A DNA stretch of 64,000 nt from Paenibacillus humicola (GTDB taxonomy: Bacteria > Bacillota > Bacilli > Paenibacillales > Paenibacillaceae). Made by a program: the position numbers and the translations under genes. This document shows positions 43,792 to 53,049 of the stretch, one piece after another (position 1 is the first letter of the stretch; each line of letters starts with the position of its first letter). The notes below the pieces were generated by a model, which searched no databases, had not been told where the DNA came from, and was given only the letters and a program-made list of their open reading frames with translations. The stretch lies in the NCBI RefSeq assembly GCF_028826105.1, contig NZ_JAQGPL010000001.1, positions 1,886,501-1,950,500 on the forward strand. The letters are read 5' to 3'.

Positions 43792-43832
43792 GGCGGTTCC
43801 CTTAAAGCGGAATCGTTTGCGCGGCTTGTTGT
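43792..43832 (+). terminator. Terminator of the queuosine operon
   Basis: AAGCCGCGC (43792-43800) pairs with GCGCGGCTT (43819-43827). An inner CGGTTCC/GGAATCG stem has one G-U, and GTTGTTTTT follows. Confidence 0.8.
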
Positions 43833-44028
43833 TTTTGTGGGGCGGGTCCGGAGCTTGCGGCGCCTGCCTCGCGTTGGTATCGGGGCGGGAGGGGCCCCCT
43901 TATAGGTGCCCAAGCTGTCCGCCGGCGCGCCTGGTAGGGTTGCTTGCAGGAGCGCCCATGCGGGGACGGGAAGGTGTCCGCCGGTGAGCTTGACCATTGG
44001 CTGCGAGAGCGGAAGGGCTGCCTCGGAT

Positions 44029-45225
44029 TTACACGTTCGCTTTGCGAGCCGTCTGTTTTTCCGCCTGCCGGGCGCGGCTGCGCGGAACGGACGGATGCAG
44101 GATGACCCGGTTTTTGCCGCTTGTCTTGGCGGCATACATCGATTCGTCCGCCTGCCGCACGACTTCCTCGACCGTGGCGCCTTCGGCGGATACGCTGACG
44201 CCGATGCTGACGGTGACCGCCGTTTCCTTCTCCACGCGGCGGCGGATCGTCTCGGCGATAAGGTCGGGCTTTACCCCGCCGGTCAACGCGACGAGCCCGA
44301 GCAGCTCCTCGCCGCCGAAGCGTCCGGCGGAGCCGATGCCCGCCGTCTCTTCCTTGACGATTTCGGCGACCCGTTTCAGCACGCCATCGGCTTTATGATG
44401 GCCCTGAACATCGTTTAACTGCTTGAAATTATCGATGTCGCAAAAGAGGATGGCGATTCGGTTCGTCTCGCGCAGCAGCTGTTCCGCCTTCCTCTGAAAA
44501 TACCGGCGGGTGTATAAGCCGGTAAGTCCATCCGTAATTGACGAATGAAACGACATCAGCAGCCGTTCCAGCACCCAATCGAACAGGAGCAGGAACAGGA
44601 GCGTATAATAGACGACGGGGAACAGATGATTCAGCACGGCAAGCATCGGCACGCTGCCGTGAAACACATAACGGCCCGCAATGCCCGAAAGCTGGAAAAC
44701 GAAATAGGCGATCAGACTTGTCGAGTAGACGAACCGCCGTTCGATGCCGCGCAAATTGAGCATGATGGCGAAATTCATGACGAGTCCGTAGAAATCGACC
44801 GCTAGGAGCGGCAGTCCTTCGGGTCCTGCAGGCCGGCTCAGTATGTCCGGCTCCCAGGCGAGCTGCGCTGCGGCGACGGCAGCCAGCCCGAATGCCATCA
44901 GCAGAAACGGCAGTCCTTTCAGCCGGATGGAAGGCTGCGTATATAATTTCATAAACACAAAGTTTATAATGATAAAAGAGAGCGGCCCGGCAAGCGTATA
45001 GCCAAGATGCAAATAAGGCAGGCGGGACAGCTCCGGCGAAGCCAGGCAAATATTGGCCGTTTGCTGGAGCAGGACGATCGGCAGCGCGATGACGAGCATC
45101 CGGTGCGTCCGGTTGCGCCGGTAGCTTTTATAGAGCCGGACGGCCATGAACAGCATGAGCACCACGATCGTCATCACGCAGGCGGAAGCGAAAATCTGCC
45201 CGTTTGAGCCGGATAACCATTTCAT
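44029..45225 (-). CDS. Membrane diguanylate cyclase (GGDEF)
   Basis: A 398-residue protein: about six or seven N-terminal transmembrane helices (to about residue 220), then a GGDEF domain (about 225-385). Key residues are kept: FCDIDNFKQLND for metal binding and the signature RFGGEELLG (a functional GG-E-E variant). No RxxD inhibitory site is visible in its usual place. It probably makes cyclic di-GMP in response to an unknown membrane signal. ATG 45225 is chosen; a GTG 9 nt upstream is equally possible, as the ribosome site is weak. TATAAT on the minus strand at 45255-45260 may be the -10. Confidence 0.85.
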   Translation of the reverse strand: MKWLSGSNGQIFASACVMTIVVLMLFMAVRLYKSYRRNRTHRMLVIALPIVLLQQTANICLASPELSRLPYLHLGYTLAGPLSFIIINFVFMKLYTQPSIRLKGLPFLLMAFGLAAVAAAQLAWEPDILSRPAGPEGLPLLAVDFYGLVMNFAIMLNLRGIERRFVYSTSLIAYFVFQLSGIAGRYVFHGSVPMLAVLNHLFPVVYYTLLFLLLFDWVLERLLMSFHSSITDGLTGLYTRRYFQRKAEQLLRETNRIAILFCDIDNFKQLNDVQGHHKADGVLKRVAEIVKEETAGIGSAGRFGGEELLGLVALTGGVKPDLIAETIRRRVEKETAVTVSIGVSVSAEGATVEEVVRQADESMYAAKTSGKNRVILHPSVPRSRARQAEKQTARKANV

Positions 45226-45234
45226 TATTGTCAC

Positions 45235-45533
45235 GTTCCGTTACCACCCAGAAGATTATAGTAGACGCTTTGACAGAAACATATGTTCTAATATATCATG
45301 TTTTAGGCAAAGGGAAAAGCTTGCCAAGCGGCGCCATAGAGGGCTCCGAGCCTCGGCGAGCCGCGCCCGCTGGAAAGCGATCGAAACGCAGCGCAAGCGG
45401 GCGTCTCAAGAAAATGCCGGCTGGCTTATGAGTAAGCCAATTCCATACTTACGAAGAACGTGAAGCGATCGGAAGCGTAGCGAAGGCTCGCGTTACGGTA
45501 TTGCCGGGCAAACGCTGAAATAGGTTAGGAAAA
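45235..45533. other. Gap with three strong hairpins, no gene
   Basis: No credible ORF. Besides the GGDEF promoter region it holds three compact hairpins in under 100 nt: GGCT-CCGAG-C-CTCGG (45342-45362 area), CGCCCGCT with AGCGGGCG (45364-45371/45396-45403), and TGGCTTA-TGAG-TAAGCCA (45422-45439). Next comes ATACTTACGAAG, the core word of the downstream repeats. It may be a structured leader of the glycosyltransferase gene or a small RNA; nothing matches an RNA family I know. Confidence 0.35.
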
Positions 45534-45641
45534 GGCGTTTTCTTCGAAAACGCGGAGCAACGCTTACGAAGTGGGCGTTTTCTCCGAAAACGCCGAGTAA
45601 CGCTTACGAAGTGGGCGTTTTCTTCGAAAACGCCTTTAGGA
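45534..45641 (+). repeat. Three-copy 40-bp hairpin repeat ending at the glycosyltransferase ribosome site
   Basis: GGCGTTTTC-TYC-GAAAACGC(C) stems begin at 45534, 45574 and 45614, an exact 40-bp period. They are separated by AACGCTTACGAAGTG. The last stem is followed by TTTAGGAGG, the Shine-Dalgarno of the TTG-started gene at 45651. The layout parallels the 71-bp array at 9.5 kb and the two-copy element at 46.9 kb. Confidence 0.92.
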
Positions 45642-45650
45642 GGGCACATA

Positions 45651-46787
45651 TTGAACATCCTACAGGCTTTGTTTTTTCCGCCGGAACAGCCGGGAGGCGT
45701 TTCCTCCATGGTTCCCTATATCCAGGAACGGTTCAACAAAATGGGCTGGCAGATGGAATTGTTCTCGCTGCCCAAACGCATTCGTGGGAAAGGCCAGGAG
45801 GATATCGCGTTCGACACGTTCGATCCGGCTCCGTTCATAGGCAGTCTCATTGTCGATAAATATTTGCAGACATGCCGCGATTACGTCTGGTGGACGAAGC
45901 TGCGGATCAAGAAAAAGTATGACCTGATCCATGCCCACCATCCGATCGCGGCGCTCGTCATGAAGCGCGTGTTCCCGGAAACGCCGCTTTTGATGACCAT
46001 CCATTCCAGCTACGAGCGCGAGCTTATTTTGAACGGTAAAATCGCCGAGGGCGGCGACGAGCACCGTTTTCTGACCTCGATTTACGGCGAGCTGGAGACG
46101 AAGGCCGACCGGCTGATGACCGTTTCGGAATCGTTTCGGAATTACCTGGCGCCGTATATAGAGCGGCCGGAAGCGGTCAAAGTCATTCCGAACGGCTTCG
46201 ATGAACGCAGATTCAAGCCGATATCGCATGAAAACGCCGTTGTGCAGCTTATTACCGTCTGCCGGCTCGTCCCGGCAAAAGGGATGGATGTCCTGCTCCG
46301 CGCCTGCGCCGGGTTGAAGGAACGCGGCTACTCCTTCATGCTCCACATTATCGGAGACGGGCCGATTCGTACGGAGCTGGAGCAGCTCGCGGTCGAGCTC
46401 CAATTGTACGACGACATTATTTTTTACGGCTACATGCTGCATCCGGAGGAGTTTATGCCGTTTTTCGACGTATTCGTCCTGCCTTCGCGAGCGGAAGCGT
46501 TCGGATCGGTATTCGCCGAAGCGGCGTTATGCTGGCTGGCGCTGATCGGCACGAACGTCGGCGGCATCGCCGAGCAGATCGACGACGGAGTAAACGGCCT
46601 GCTCGTGCCGCCCGACGACCCGGATGCGCTTTGCGCGGCGCTGGAAAAGGTGATCGCCGATCCGGATTACCGCTACAACATGGCGCGCGCCGCATGGGCC
46701 AAAGCGAAAAAAGTATATTCGCTCCAGCGCGTCATCTCTCAGCTGAAGCAGGTGTACAACGAAACGGTTCCGTCCCCGTCCGAATAA
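45651..46787 (+). CDS. Glycosyltransferase family 4 (GT4, GT-B fold)
   Basis: A 378-residue retaining glycosyltransferase: N-terminal FPPEQPGGVSSMVPYIQERF (glycine loop), VIPNGFDERRF linker, VCRLVPAKGMDVLLRA, and the donor-binding E-x7-E in AEAFGSVFAEAA followed by GTNVGGIAEQIDDGVNGLLV. It resembles spore-coat or capsule glycosyltransferases; the acceptor is unknown. It starts with TTG behind TAGGAGGG, directly after the three-copy hairpin repeat, so the repeat lies in its 5' leader. No partner polysaccharide genes are nearby. Confidence 0.88.
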   Translation: MNILQALFFPPEQPGGVSSMVPYIQERFNKMGWQMELFSLPKRIRGKGQEDIAFDTFDPAPFIGSLIVDKYLQTCRDYVWWTKLRIKKKYDLIHAHHPIAALVMKRVFPETPLLMTIHSSYERELILNGKIAEGGDEHRFLTSIYGELETKADRLMTVSESFRNYLAPYIERPEAVKVIPNGFDERRFKPISHENAVVQLITVCRLVPAKGMDVLLRACAGLKERGYSFMLHIIGDGPIRTELEQLAVELQLYDDIIFYGYMLHPEEFMPFFDVFVLPSRAEAFGSVFAEAALCWLALIGTNVGGIAEQIDDGVNGLLVPPDDPDALCAALEKVIADPDYRYNMARAAWAKAKKVYSLQRVISQLKQVYNETVPSPSE

Positions 46788-46808
46788 TGCACGGGACAAC
46801 GCAGAAAT

Positions 46809-46833
46809 CCGGCTTTGCGTTCCGCGAAGCCGG
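46809..46833. other. GC hairpin after the glycosyltransferase gene
   Basis: CCGGCTTTGCG pairs with CGCGAAGCCGG around a TTC loop, an 11-bp stem with one G-U pair. No T-tract follows, so it is not a classical terminator; it may protect mRNA ends. Confidence 0.5.
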
Positions 46834-46870
46834 AAGAATGCTACATAGAAACATAGGAAATACGTAGTCG

Positions 46871-46930
46871 CGTTTTCTGCGAAAACGAAGCGTATACTTA
46901 CGAAGCCGCATTTTCTGCGAAAATGCTTAG
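46871..46930 (+). repeat. Two-copy hairpin repeat ending at the YhaO-like ribosome site
   Basis: CGTTTTC-TGC-GAAAACG (46871-46887) and GCATTTTC-TGC-GAAAATGC (46908-46926), a 38-bp period, joined by AAGCGTATACTTACGAAGCC. The second stem is followed by TTAGGAGGG, the Shine-Dalgarno of the GTG-started gene at 46943. The stem differs from the other loci by paired changes on both arms. Confidence 0.9.
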
Positions 46931-46942
46931 GAGGGTAAAAAA

Positions 46943-48289
46943 GTGGGCGTTCCGTTTCGTTTCATCCATGCCGCCGATCTGCATGTCGACAGCCCTTTCC
47001 GGGGGTTGAGCGCGGCGCCGCCGCACGTTCGCGAGGCGCTTGAGGATTCGACGTTCCGGGCGGCGTCCCGGCTGGTGGACGAAGCGATCCGGCGCGGCGC
47101 CGATTTTGTCGTCGTTTCCGGCGATTTGTACGATGCGGCGGACCGTTCCCTGCGCGCCCAGCTGGTGCTGCAGCGGGAATGGGAAAGGCTGCACGCGGAA
47201 GGCGTGCGGCTTTTTATCATCCACGGCAATCACGACCATCTCGGCGGCGAGCGGGCTCAGCTCGACTGGCCGGATAGCGCCGTCGTCTTCGGCTCCGGTC
47301 AGGTCGGCTGCGCGCCGGCTTACCGCAAAGACGGGCAGCTCGCGGCTTACGTATACGGCATGTCCTACGGCGAACGCGCCGTTGCTGAAAATATCGCGCT
47401 CCGTTACAAACCGCGGGCCGTCGGGCCGTACCATATCGCGCTGCTGCACGGCAATGTCGACGGGGATTCGGCCCATGATCCGTATGCCCCCTGCGCGCTT
47501 GCCGATTTGGCGGGCGGCGGGTTCGATTATTGGGCGCTTGGCCATATCCATACCCGCGCCGTTCTTCACCGGTATCCGCATGTCGTATATGCCGGCAATA
47601 CACAGGGCCGGCATGCCCGCGAGACCGGACCGAAAGGCTGTTATATCGTTGACGTCTCGGCTGCAAAAGAGACGACTTTGACGTTCGCCCCGCTCGATGC
47701 CGTGCGCTGGGAAACGGCCTCCGTCCCGATTGACGGGCTGGAGAGCGAACAGGCGCTGCTGGATGCGATGGAAGTGGCTGCGCGAGCAGCGAAAGCGGCT
47801 GCGGAAGCGCGCCATCTCATGGTGAAGCTCCGATTCGAAGGGAGAGGGCCGATGCATCGGAAGCTGACGGACCCCGTGTTTGAACAGGAGCTGCTCGAAG
47901 GCTTGCGCGCCCGGCTGGACGACGGCGTTCGGACCTCGCAAGCCGATTCCGGAGCACCCGGTTGGATTTGGCCGTATGCACTGGACAATCATACGGGAAA
48001 CGCGCTCGATTGGAAGGCGCTGGCTAAGGAGGACAGCTTTGCCGGCGAATTCGTCAGGCTGTGCGCGGCGATCGAAGGGGACGGCGCAGTGCTTACGGAG
48101 CTGGCCGGCGAGGCCTTGGCGCCGCTTGCGGCCAATCCGCGCCTGCGGCGGATCGTGCGGGATCTTCCGGAAGCGGCGCTTCGGGAATGGGTCCGGCAGG
48201 CAAAGGAACTGGCGGCGGGCATGCTGGCGGAGGAGGCGGACCAGACGGCTTCCGGGACCGGCGCCGGCGGAGGGGAGATATTCCCGTGA
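46943..48289 (+). CDS. DNA repair exonuclease subunit, SbcD/YhaO-like metallophosphoesterase
   Basis: A 448-residue protein with the Mre11/SbcD-type calcineurin motifs: HAADLHVD (residues 9-16), VVSGDLYD, HGNHDH, ALLHGN and LGHIHTR. The C-terminal half is a capping and partner-binding region. With the next gene it should form a YhaO-YhaN (SbcCD/Mre11-Rad50-like) nuclease complex. It starts with GTG; TAGGAGGG precedes, directly after the two-copy hairpin repeat. Its stop overlaps the partner's GTG start (GTGA). Confidence 0.9.
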   Translation: MGVPFRFIHAADLHVDSPFRGLSAAPPHVREALEDSTFRAASRLVDEAIRRGADFVVVSGDLYDAADRSLRAQLVLQREWERLHAEGVRLFIIHGNHDHLGGERAQLDWPDSAVVFGSGQVGCAPAYRKDGQLAAYVYGMSYGERAVAENIALRYKPRAVGPYHIALLHGNVDGDSAHDPYAPCALADLAGGGFDYWALGHIHTRAVLHRYPHVVYAGNTQGRHARETGPKGCYIVDVSAAKETTLTFAPLDAVRWETASVPIDGLESEQALLDAMEVAARAAKAAAEARHLMVKLRFEGRGPMHRKLTDPVFEQELLEGLRARLDDGVRTSQADSGAPGWIWPYALDNHTGNALDWKALAKEDSFAGEFVRLCAAIEGDGAVLTELAGEALAPLAANPRLRRIVRDLPEAALREWVRQAKELAAGMLAEEADQTASGTGAGGGEIFP

Positions 48290-51200
48290 GGCTGATCGGA
48301 CTGCATGCCGAAGGGTTCGGCAGACTGCACCAGTTTTCCTGCGATTTGGATGCGCCGATAACGGTCGTCTACGGTCCGAACGAAGCGGGCAAAAGCACCG
48401 CGCTGGCGTTCGTCCGTTCGATGCTATACGGCTTCGCGAAGCGGGCGAACGCGGCGGAACGGCAGGAGCCGGTTTTCGGCGGCCGCCACGGCGGACGGCT
48501 GGTTTTCCGGGGCCGGGACGGCTGCCGGTACATATTGGAACGTTATGCCTCCGTTCCGGGAAAAGTTTCGGTCCGCCGCATCGGCGATCCGGACGCGCCG
48601 GGGGATGAAGGCGGCACGGCGGAGATCATGACGCAGGCCGCTTGGGAGCGTCAATTTCTGGACGGCATCGGCGAGCGCATGTTCCGTCAGCTGTTCGCGA
48701 TTACGCTGGCGGAGCTTCAGGCGGTCGGTATGCTGGAGGGCGACGAGCTTGGCAAGCAGCTGTACCATGCCGGCTGGGGCGGCGGCGCGGCAATCGCGAA
48801 AGCGGAGAAAACGCTCGGCACTCAGCTTGGAGAGCTGTACAAGCCCCGCGGCAGCACGCAGCGGATCGGCCGGCTGCTGAAGGAGCTCGAACGGACGGAG
48901 GACGAGCTTCGCCGGCTGGGCGACGGTATTGCTGCGTTTAACGAGCTGACGGTGGCGGCGGAGCGGGCGGCCGTACGGCTGCAGGAGGAGACGGACAAGC
49001 TGCCGCAGCTGCGGGAAAGGGCAGAGCTTCTTGCGAGAGCTTGCGGGATGCACGGCGTTTGGCTGGACAATCTGGCGCTGCAGAAGGAAAAAGAAGTGCT
49101 CGGTCCGGCGCGCCGCCTGCCGAGCGAAGCGCGTGCCCGTTTCGAAGCGCTGGCCGTGGAACGCGAGCGGCTGCTTGCCGGTCTGGACCGGGCGGATCGG
49201 GAGCTGTCGGCGGCGGAGCGCGAGCTCGCGGCGCTGGAGGATGAACGCCGCCCGGAGCTTCTTGCACATGCGGACCGGGCCGAAGCGCTGCTGCTGTCCG
49301 CCGAATCGGCGCAAGCCTACCGTCTGGAGCGCAGGGAAATCGAAGCGGAGCTGCGCGAGCACGGGACGGCGCTGTCGCGGCTGCTTGCCCGGGTTGCGCG
49401 CGATTGGAACGAAGAGCGGCTGAGAGAGCTGCGGGTCACTGTGGCGGACCGCGACTCGGTGCGGAGCTTTCGTCTGGCAATGGCGGAAGCGGAGGAAGAC
49501 CGCAAACGGGCGGAAATGGAGCTTACGGCGCTTACGGAGCAGATCCGCGAAGCGTCAGATCAGCTTGGCAGGCTTGAGGCGCCGGCATCGGCGGGTCGCG
49601 ACGACGAAGGCGTCCCGCAGCTGCTGCCGGAGACGCCGGAAGCGCTCCGCCAGGCGGCGCTTGCGTTCGAGGACGCCTGGCGGGAGCTGGAGCTGGAGCG
49701 GCTGCGGGACGGGCATGAGTCACGAGGCGCGCAGACGCCAGCCGGCGGCCTGGCCGCGCTGCTCGCAGCCGCCGGCGCGCTCGCAGCGGCTGCGGCCGGC
49801 TTCGCGGCCGCCGGCTGGCGCGCCGCCGCAGCCGCCGCGGGCGCAGGCGCCGCCGTGCTCGCGGCCGCTGCGCTGCTGCGGCGCAGGCCGCGCCGCGAAG
49901 CGGCCGCCGCCGCGGCGGCGCGGCTGGCGGCGGCCGAGCGCCGCGCTGCGGCGGCGCTGCGCGCGCTCGTGCGCGAGCCGGCGGCCGCGCTGGCGGCGCT
50001 GCTCGGCGGCGCGCAGCCCGCCGGCGCGGCAGGGGCGCCGCGCCGCGAGCCGCCGGGCGGGCCGGCGGCGGCGCAGGCCTACCGCCGCGAGGCGGCCGCC
50101 GCGGCCGAGACCGCGGCGCCTGCCGGCGCCTCGCCGGCCCGGCTGCGCCGCGCCGCCGCCCGCTCCCGCGCGGCGGAGACGGCCGCGGCGCAGCGGCGTG
50201 CCGGCATCGAGCCGCCGGACGCCGCTGCCTTCCTGGCGCGGCTGCGCGCCGCCGTCGCCGCGCGGCAGGATGAGCTGCGCGGCGGCGCCTTCGCCGACAG
50301 CAGCCGCCAGGAGCTGACGCGCCGGCTCGAACGGCTGAACGCCCGGCAGCTGGCGCTGTCCGAGTCGGCAGGCCGGGCGGCGGGCCGGCGCGCGGAGCTG
50401 GAAGCCGAGTGGGCCGGCTGGCTTGCGGCCAAAAGGCTGCCCGCGCCGCTTTCTCCGGATGCGGCGCTGGAAACGTTCGATCTCGCCGAGCAGGCGCTTC
50501 TCCGCCTCGAGACGCGCGACCGCGCAGCGGACAAAGCGGCGGCGATCGACTCCCGCCTGGCGCAGTTCGACGAGGAAGCGCGGAAGCTTGCCGACGTTTT
50601 CCCCGACCTGCTGCGCGCGGTCCGGGGCGACGTCTCCGCCGCGCTGCGGCTGCTGAAAACCGAGGCGGACAAGCAGCGGGAAGCCAAGCGGCGGATGGCG
50701 GAGCTCCAGGAACGGATCGGCGTGCTGGCGGCCGGGAAGGAAGAGCAGCAGGCGGTGCTGGATCGCATCGACGAGCAGCGCGGAGAATGGCTTGCCGCAG
50801 CCGGTGCAGCGGGCGAGACGGAATGGCTGGAAGCGGTGGAGCGTTCCGAGCGGCTCGCCGCAATCGACGCGGAGACGGCCCGGCTTGAGGCGCAGCTGCA
50901 GGCCGGACTGAGCCCCGTACAGCGGCAGCGGATCGAAACATGGTATGCGGAGGCCGATGAACGCGGCCTTGCGGAGCGAAAACGCGAAGCGGAAGCGGAG
51001 CTGGCCCAGGCCGAGGAGCGGATCGGCGGGCTGCGCGAGGAGCTGGGCCGTACCCGGCAAAAGCTCGATCAGCTGCTGCGCGAGAACGATCGCCGGCGGC
51101 TGGCCGCCGAGCGGGAGCTGCAGCTTGCCGAGCTGGAGCGTTTAACCGGCCGTTATGCGGTCTGGTCGCTCGCTTCGGCCTTGATTGGTCGAACGAAGCG

Positions 51201-51609
51201 AATCATGGAGCGGCAGAGGCAGCCGGCGGTGCTGCGCGAGGCTTCCCGGTTCATGCGCATCATGTCCGGGGGCCGGTACGTGCGCGTATCCGTGCCCGAG
51301 AGCTCGCCGGACATCCGGCTGGAAGCCGCGGACGGCCGCGAGATCGGCAGCGCATTTTTAAGCCGCGGAACGGCGGAGCAGCTGTACCTGTCCATGCGAT
51401 TCGCGCTGGCGGACGAAGCGGCCGCGGAGCTGCCGATGATTTTGGACGACCTGTTCGTCAACTTCGACCGCGGCCGGCTGGAAGCCGCCATTTCGGTTCT
51501 GGGCGAGCTGTCCGGCCGGAGACAGCTGGTGCTGCTGACGTGCCACGAGCATATCCGCGACCTGCTGCTGGACAAACTGCCCGAAGCGAAGCGGGTCGAT
51601 TTCGGATAA
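48286..51609 (+). CDS. SMC-like AAA ATPase, YhaN family
   Basis: A 1107-residue Rad50/SbcC-like protein. Residues about 1-60 hold GFGRLHQFSCDLDAPITVVYGPNEAGKST (Walker A). Long Arg/Glu/Leu coiled coils (about 180-430 and 650-960) flank a middle segment (about 485-560) with two hydrophobic Ala-rich stretches, as in the membrane hairpin of YhaN. The C-terminus has signature FLSRGTAEQLYLSMRFALADE and Walker B PMILDDLFVNFD. Codons about 485-680 are extremely GC-rich and Ala/Arg-biased. The start at GTG 48286 overlaps the nuclease gene; earlier starts would overlap it far more. Confidence 0.9.
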   Translation: MRLIGLHAEGFGRLHQFSCDLDAPITVVYGPNEAGKSTALAFVRSMLYGFAKRANAAERQEPVFGGRHGGRLVFRGRDGCRYILERYASVPGKVSVRRIGDPDAPGDEGGTAEIMTQAAWERQFLDGIGERMFRQLFAITLAELQAVGMLEGDELGKQLYHAGWGGGAAIAKAEKTLGTQLGELYKPRGSTQRIGRLLKELERTEDELRRLGDGIAAFNELTVAAERAAVRLQEETDKLPQLRERAELLARACGMHGVWLDNLALQKEKEVLGPARRLPSEARARFEALAVERERLLAGLDRADRELSAAERELAALEDERRPELLAHADRAEALLLSAESAQAYRLERREIEAELREHGTALSRLLARVARDWNEERLRELRVTVADRDSVRSFRLAMAEAEEDRKRAEMELTALTEQIREASDQLGRLEAPASAGRDDEGVPQLLPETPEALRQAALAFEDAWRELELERLRDGHESRGAQTPAGGLAALLAAAGALAAAAAGFAAAGWRAAAAAAGAGAAVLAAAALLRRRPRREAAAAAAARLAAAERRAAAALRALVREPAAALAALLGGAQPAGAAGAPRREPPGGPAAAQAYRREAAAAAETAAPAGASPARLRRAAARSRAAETAAAQRRAGIEPPDAAAFLARLRAAVAARQDELRGGAFADSSRQELTRRLERLNARQLALSESAGRAAGRRAELEAEWAGWLAAKRLPAPLSPDAALETFDLAEQALLRLETRDRAADKAAAIDSRLAQFDEEARKLADVFPDLLRAVRGDVSAALRLLKTEADKQREAKRRMAELQERIGVLAAGKEEQQAVLDRIDEQRGEWLAAAGAAGETEWLEAVERSERLAAIDAETARLEAQLQAGLSPVQRQRIETWYAEADERGLAERKREAEAELAQAEERIGGLREELGRTRQKLDQLLRENDRRRLAAERELQLAELERLTGRYAVWSLASALIGRTKRIMERQRQPAVLREASRFMRIMSGGRYVRVSVPESSPDIRLEAADGREIGSAFLSRGTAEQLYLSMRFALADEAAAELPMILDDLFVNFDRGRLEAAISVLGELSGRRQLVLLTCHEHIRDLLLDKLPEAKRVDFG

Positions 51610-51780
51610 GCTGCAGCGAAGCCTGCATTTGCCTCAACATCGGATACCGGATCATTCTTGCAGCCGGACGAAGCGACAGACCGGCGATTAAACTAGATAT
51701 GCCGACGAACCTCCCGGTTCAGCGCCGCTCGCCTCGGAGTGGGGACAACGAAAAGCACGTTTCCCCCAAACCTCGTCTCG

Positions 51781-52824
51781 CTAGAGCCGCCCGACCGCGG
51801 ACCGCTGCCGGATAAGCAGGGCGAGCCAGCCGAGACTGATCAGGCCGAAGATCGGGTACAGCGTCGAGAGCAGCGTCCCGAATCCGATTTGGCTGGCGAT
51901 ATAGCAGCAGAACAGCACCGCGGTCGTCAGAAGGGGGACGGACAGCCTCGTCCGCTCGTGAAGCTGCAGCGTAAGGCCGTAAATGTCGGCGATCAGCGTC
52001 GTGAAAATTTCGGCGAAGATTAAAAAAATATACAGCCACTGCACGCCGCTCCCGAGCTCGCGGGCAATGCCGCCCATCGGGATGGCGAACTGCTGGATGC
52101 CCGGCATGTAGACGGATAGGGCGATGTGGCCGGCCAGCAGCATGAAGCCGATGCCGAGTCCGCCGACCCATGCGCCGGCGATGATCGTTTTGCGGTCGCT
52201 CATTTCGGCGCCGAGCGGCACGAGCACAGCCTGCGACATCGACAAATTGAAGGCGGTATACAGGAACGGCGACGCCCAGGCGGCAATCGGCGAATAATCC
52301 GACGTGAGCAGCATCCACCGGCTTGCGCCCGGCGTGCTCACCGTATCAATGATAATGAGCACCGTGAAAAACAGCATGGCCGGTACGACGATCGTATTGA
52401 CCGTCAAAATCGCACGCATCCCTTTGCGCAGCAGCACGAAACAGCCGGCGATCGTGATGAGCAGCCCGGACTGGTATGAAATATTCCAGTTCTCGTTGAA
52501 AATCGAGCCGGCGCCGGCAAGCATGACGGCGCATACGCCGAACAGCACGAGCAGCATGAAATGGCTGATCCATTCGCCGAGCCGCGGTCCGAACAGCACC
52601 TTGTTGACATCCTCGTACGATTTGGCCGAGACGTCGCTTGCGATCAGCATCATTTTCGCGCCGAGCCAGATGAACATTACGGTCGCTACCGCAATGGTTG
52701 CCGCCCCCCAGTAGCCGAAGCGGGTAAAAAACTGTAAAATTTCCTGTCCGGTCGCAAACCCTGCGCCGACAATCGTGCCCATATACGTAAACGCGATTTG
52801 CAGCACTTTGCCCAGTCTTCTCAT
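51781..52824 (-). CDS. YkvI-like membrane carrier (APC superfamily)
   Basis: A 347-residue membrane protein with about ten helices: N-terminal FTYMGTIVGAGFATGQEILQFF, the glycine-rich first helix with GAGFATGQE typical of the YkvI family (related to LeuT-fold amino acid transporters), and C-terminal PIFGLISLGWLALLI. The substrate is unknown. A weak AAAGGCAGG lies about 15 nt before the ATG. Monocistronic; about 170 bp without features separates it from yhaN. Confidence 0.85.
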   Translation of the reverse strand: MRRLGKVLQIAFTYMGTIVGAGFATGQEILQFFTRFGYWGAATIAVATVMFIWLGAKMMLIASDVSAKSYEDVNKVLFGPRLGEWISHFMLLVLFGVCAVMLAGAGSIFNENWNISYQSGLLITIAGCFVLLRKGMRAILTVNTIVVPAMLFFTVLIIIDTVSTPGASRWMLLTSDYSPIAAWASPFLYTAFNLSMSQAVLVPLGAEMSDRKTIIAGAWVGGLGIGFMLLAGHIALSVYMPGIQQFAIPMGGIARELGSGVQWLYIFLIFAEIFTTLIADIYGLTLQLHERTRLSVPLLTTAVLFCCYIASQIGFGTLLSTLYPIFGLISLGWLALLIRQRSAVGRL

Positions 52825-53049
52825 AACGGCAACCGACCTGCCTTTCTACAGGCTTGACCCGTTCGTGTCGATACGACCGAGACGTCCGCCGCGTGCACGA
52901 TGTACGTGAGGACGTTTCCTCCTTCGCGGGTCAATCCGTTCTCTTACCACACTATGTCCGGACCCGGACAGGCATGACTCGAAAAAAGGCTTGCTGCCCA
53001 AATTTGTTCTTATCCATCCATACAGAGAAAGCGACTGATACCTGCTCTT

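Noticed and set aside
46809..46833. Terminator between the glycosyltransferase and YhaO-like genes
   Set aside because: Good hairpin but followed by AAGAATG, no T-run.
49532..50941. 469-residue minus-strand ORF opposite yhaN
   Set aside because: Pro/Arg/Ala low-complexity shadow of the extremely GC-rich YhaN middle.
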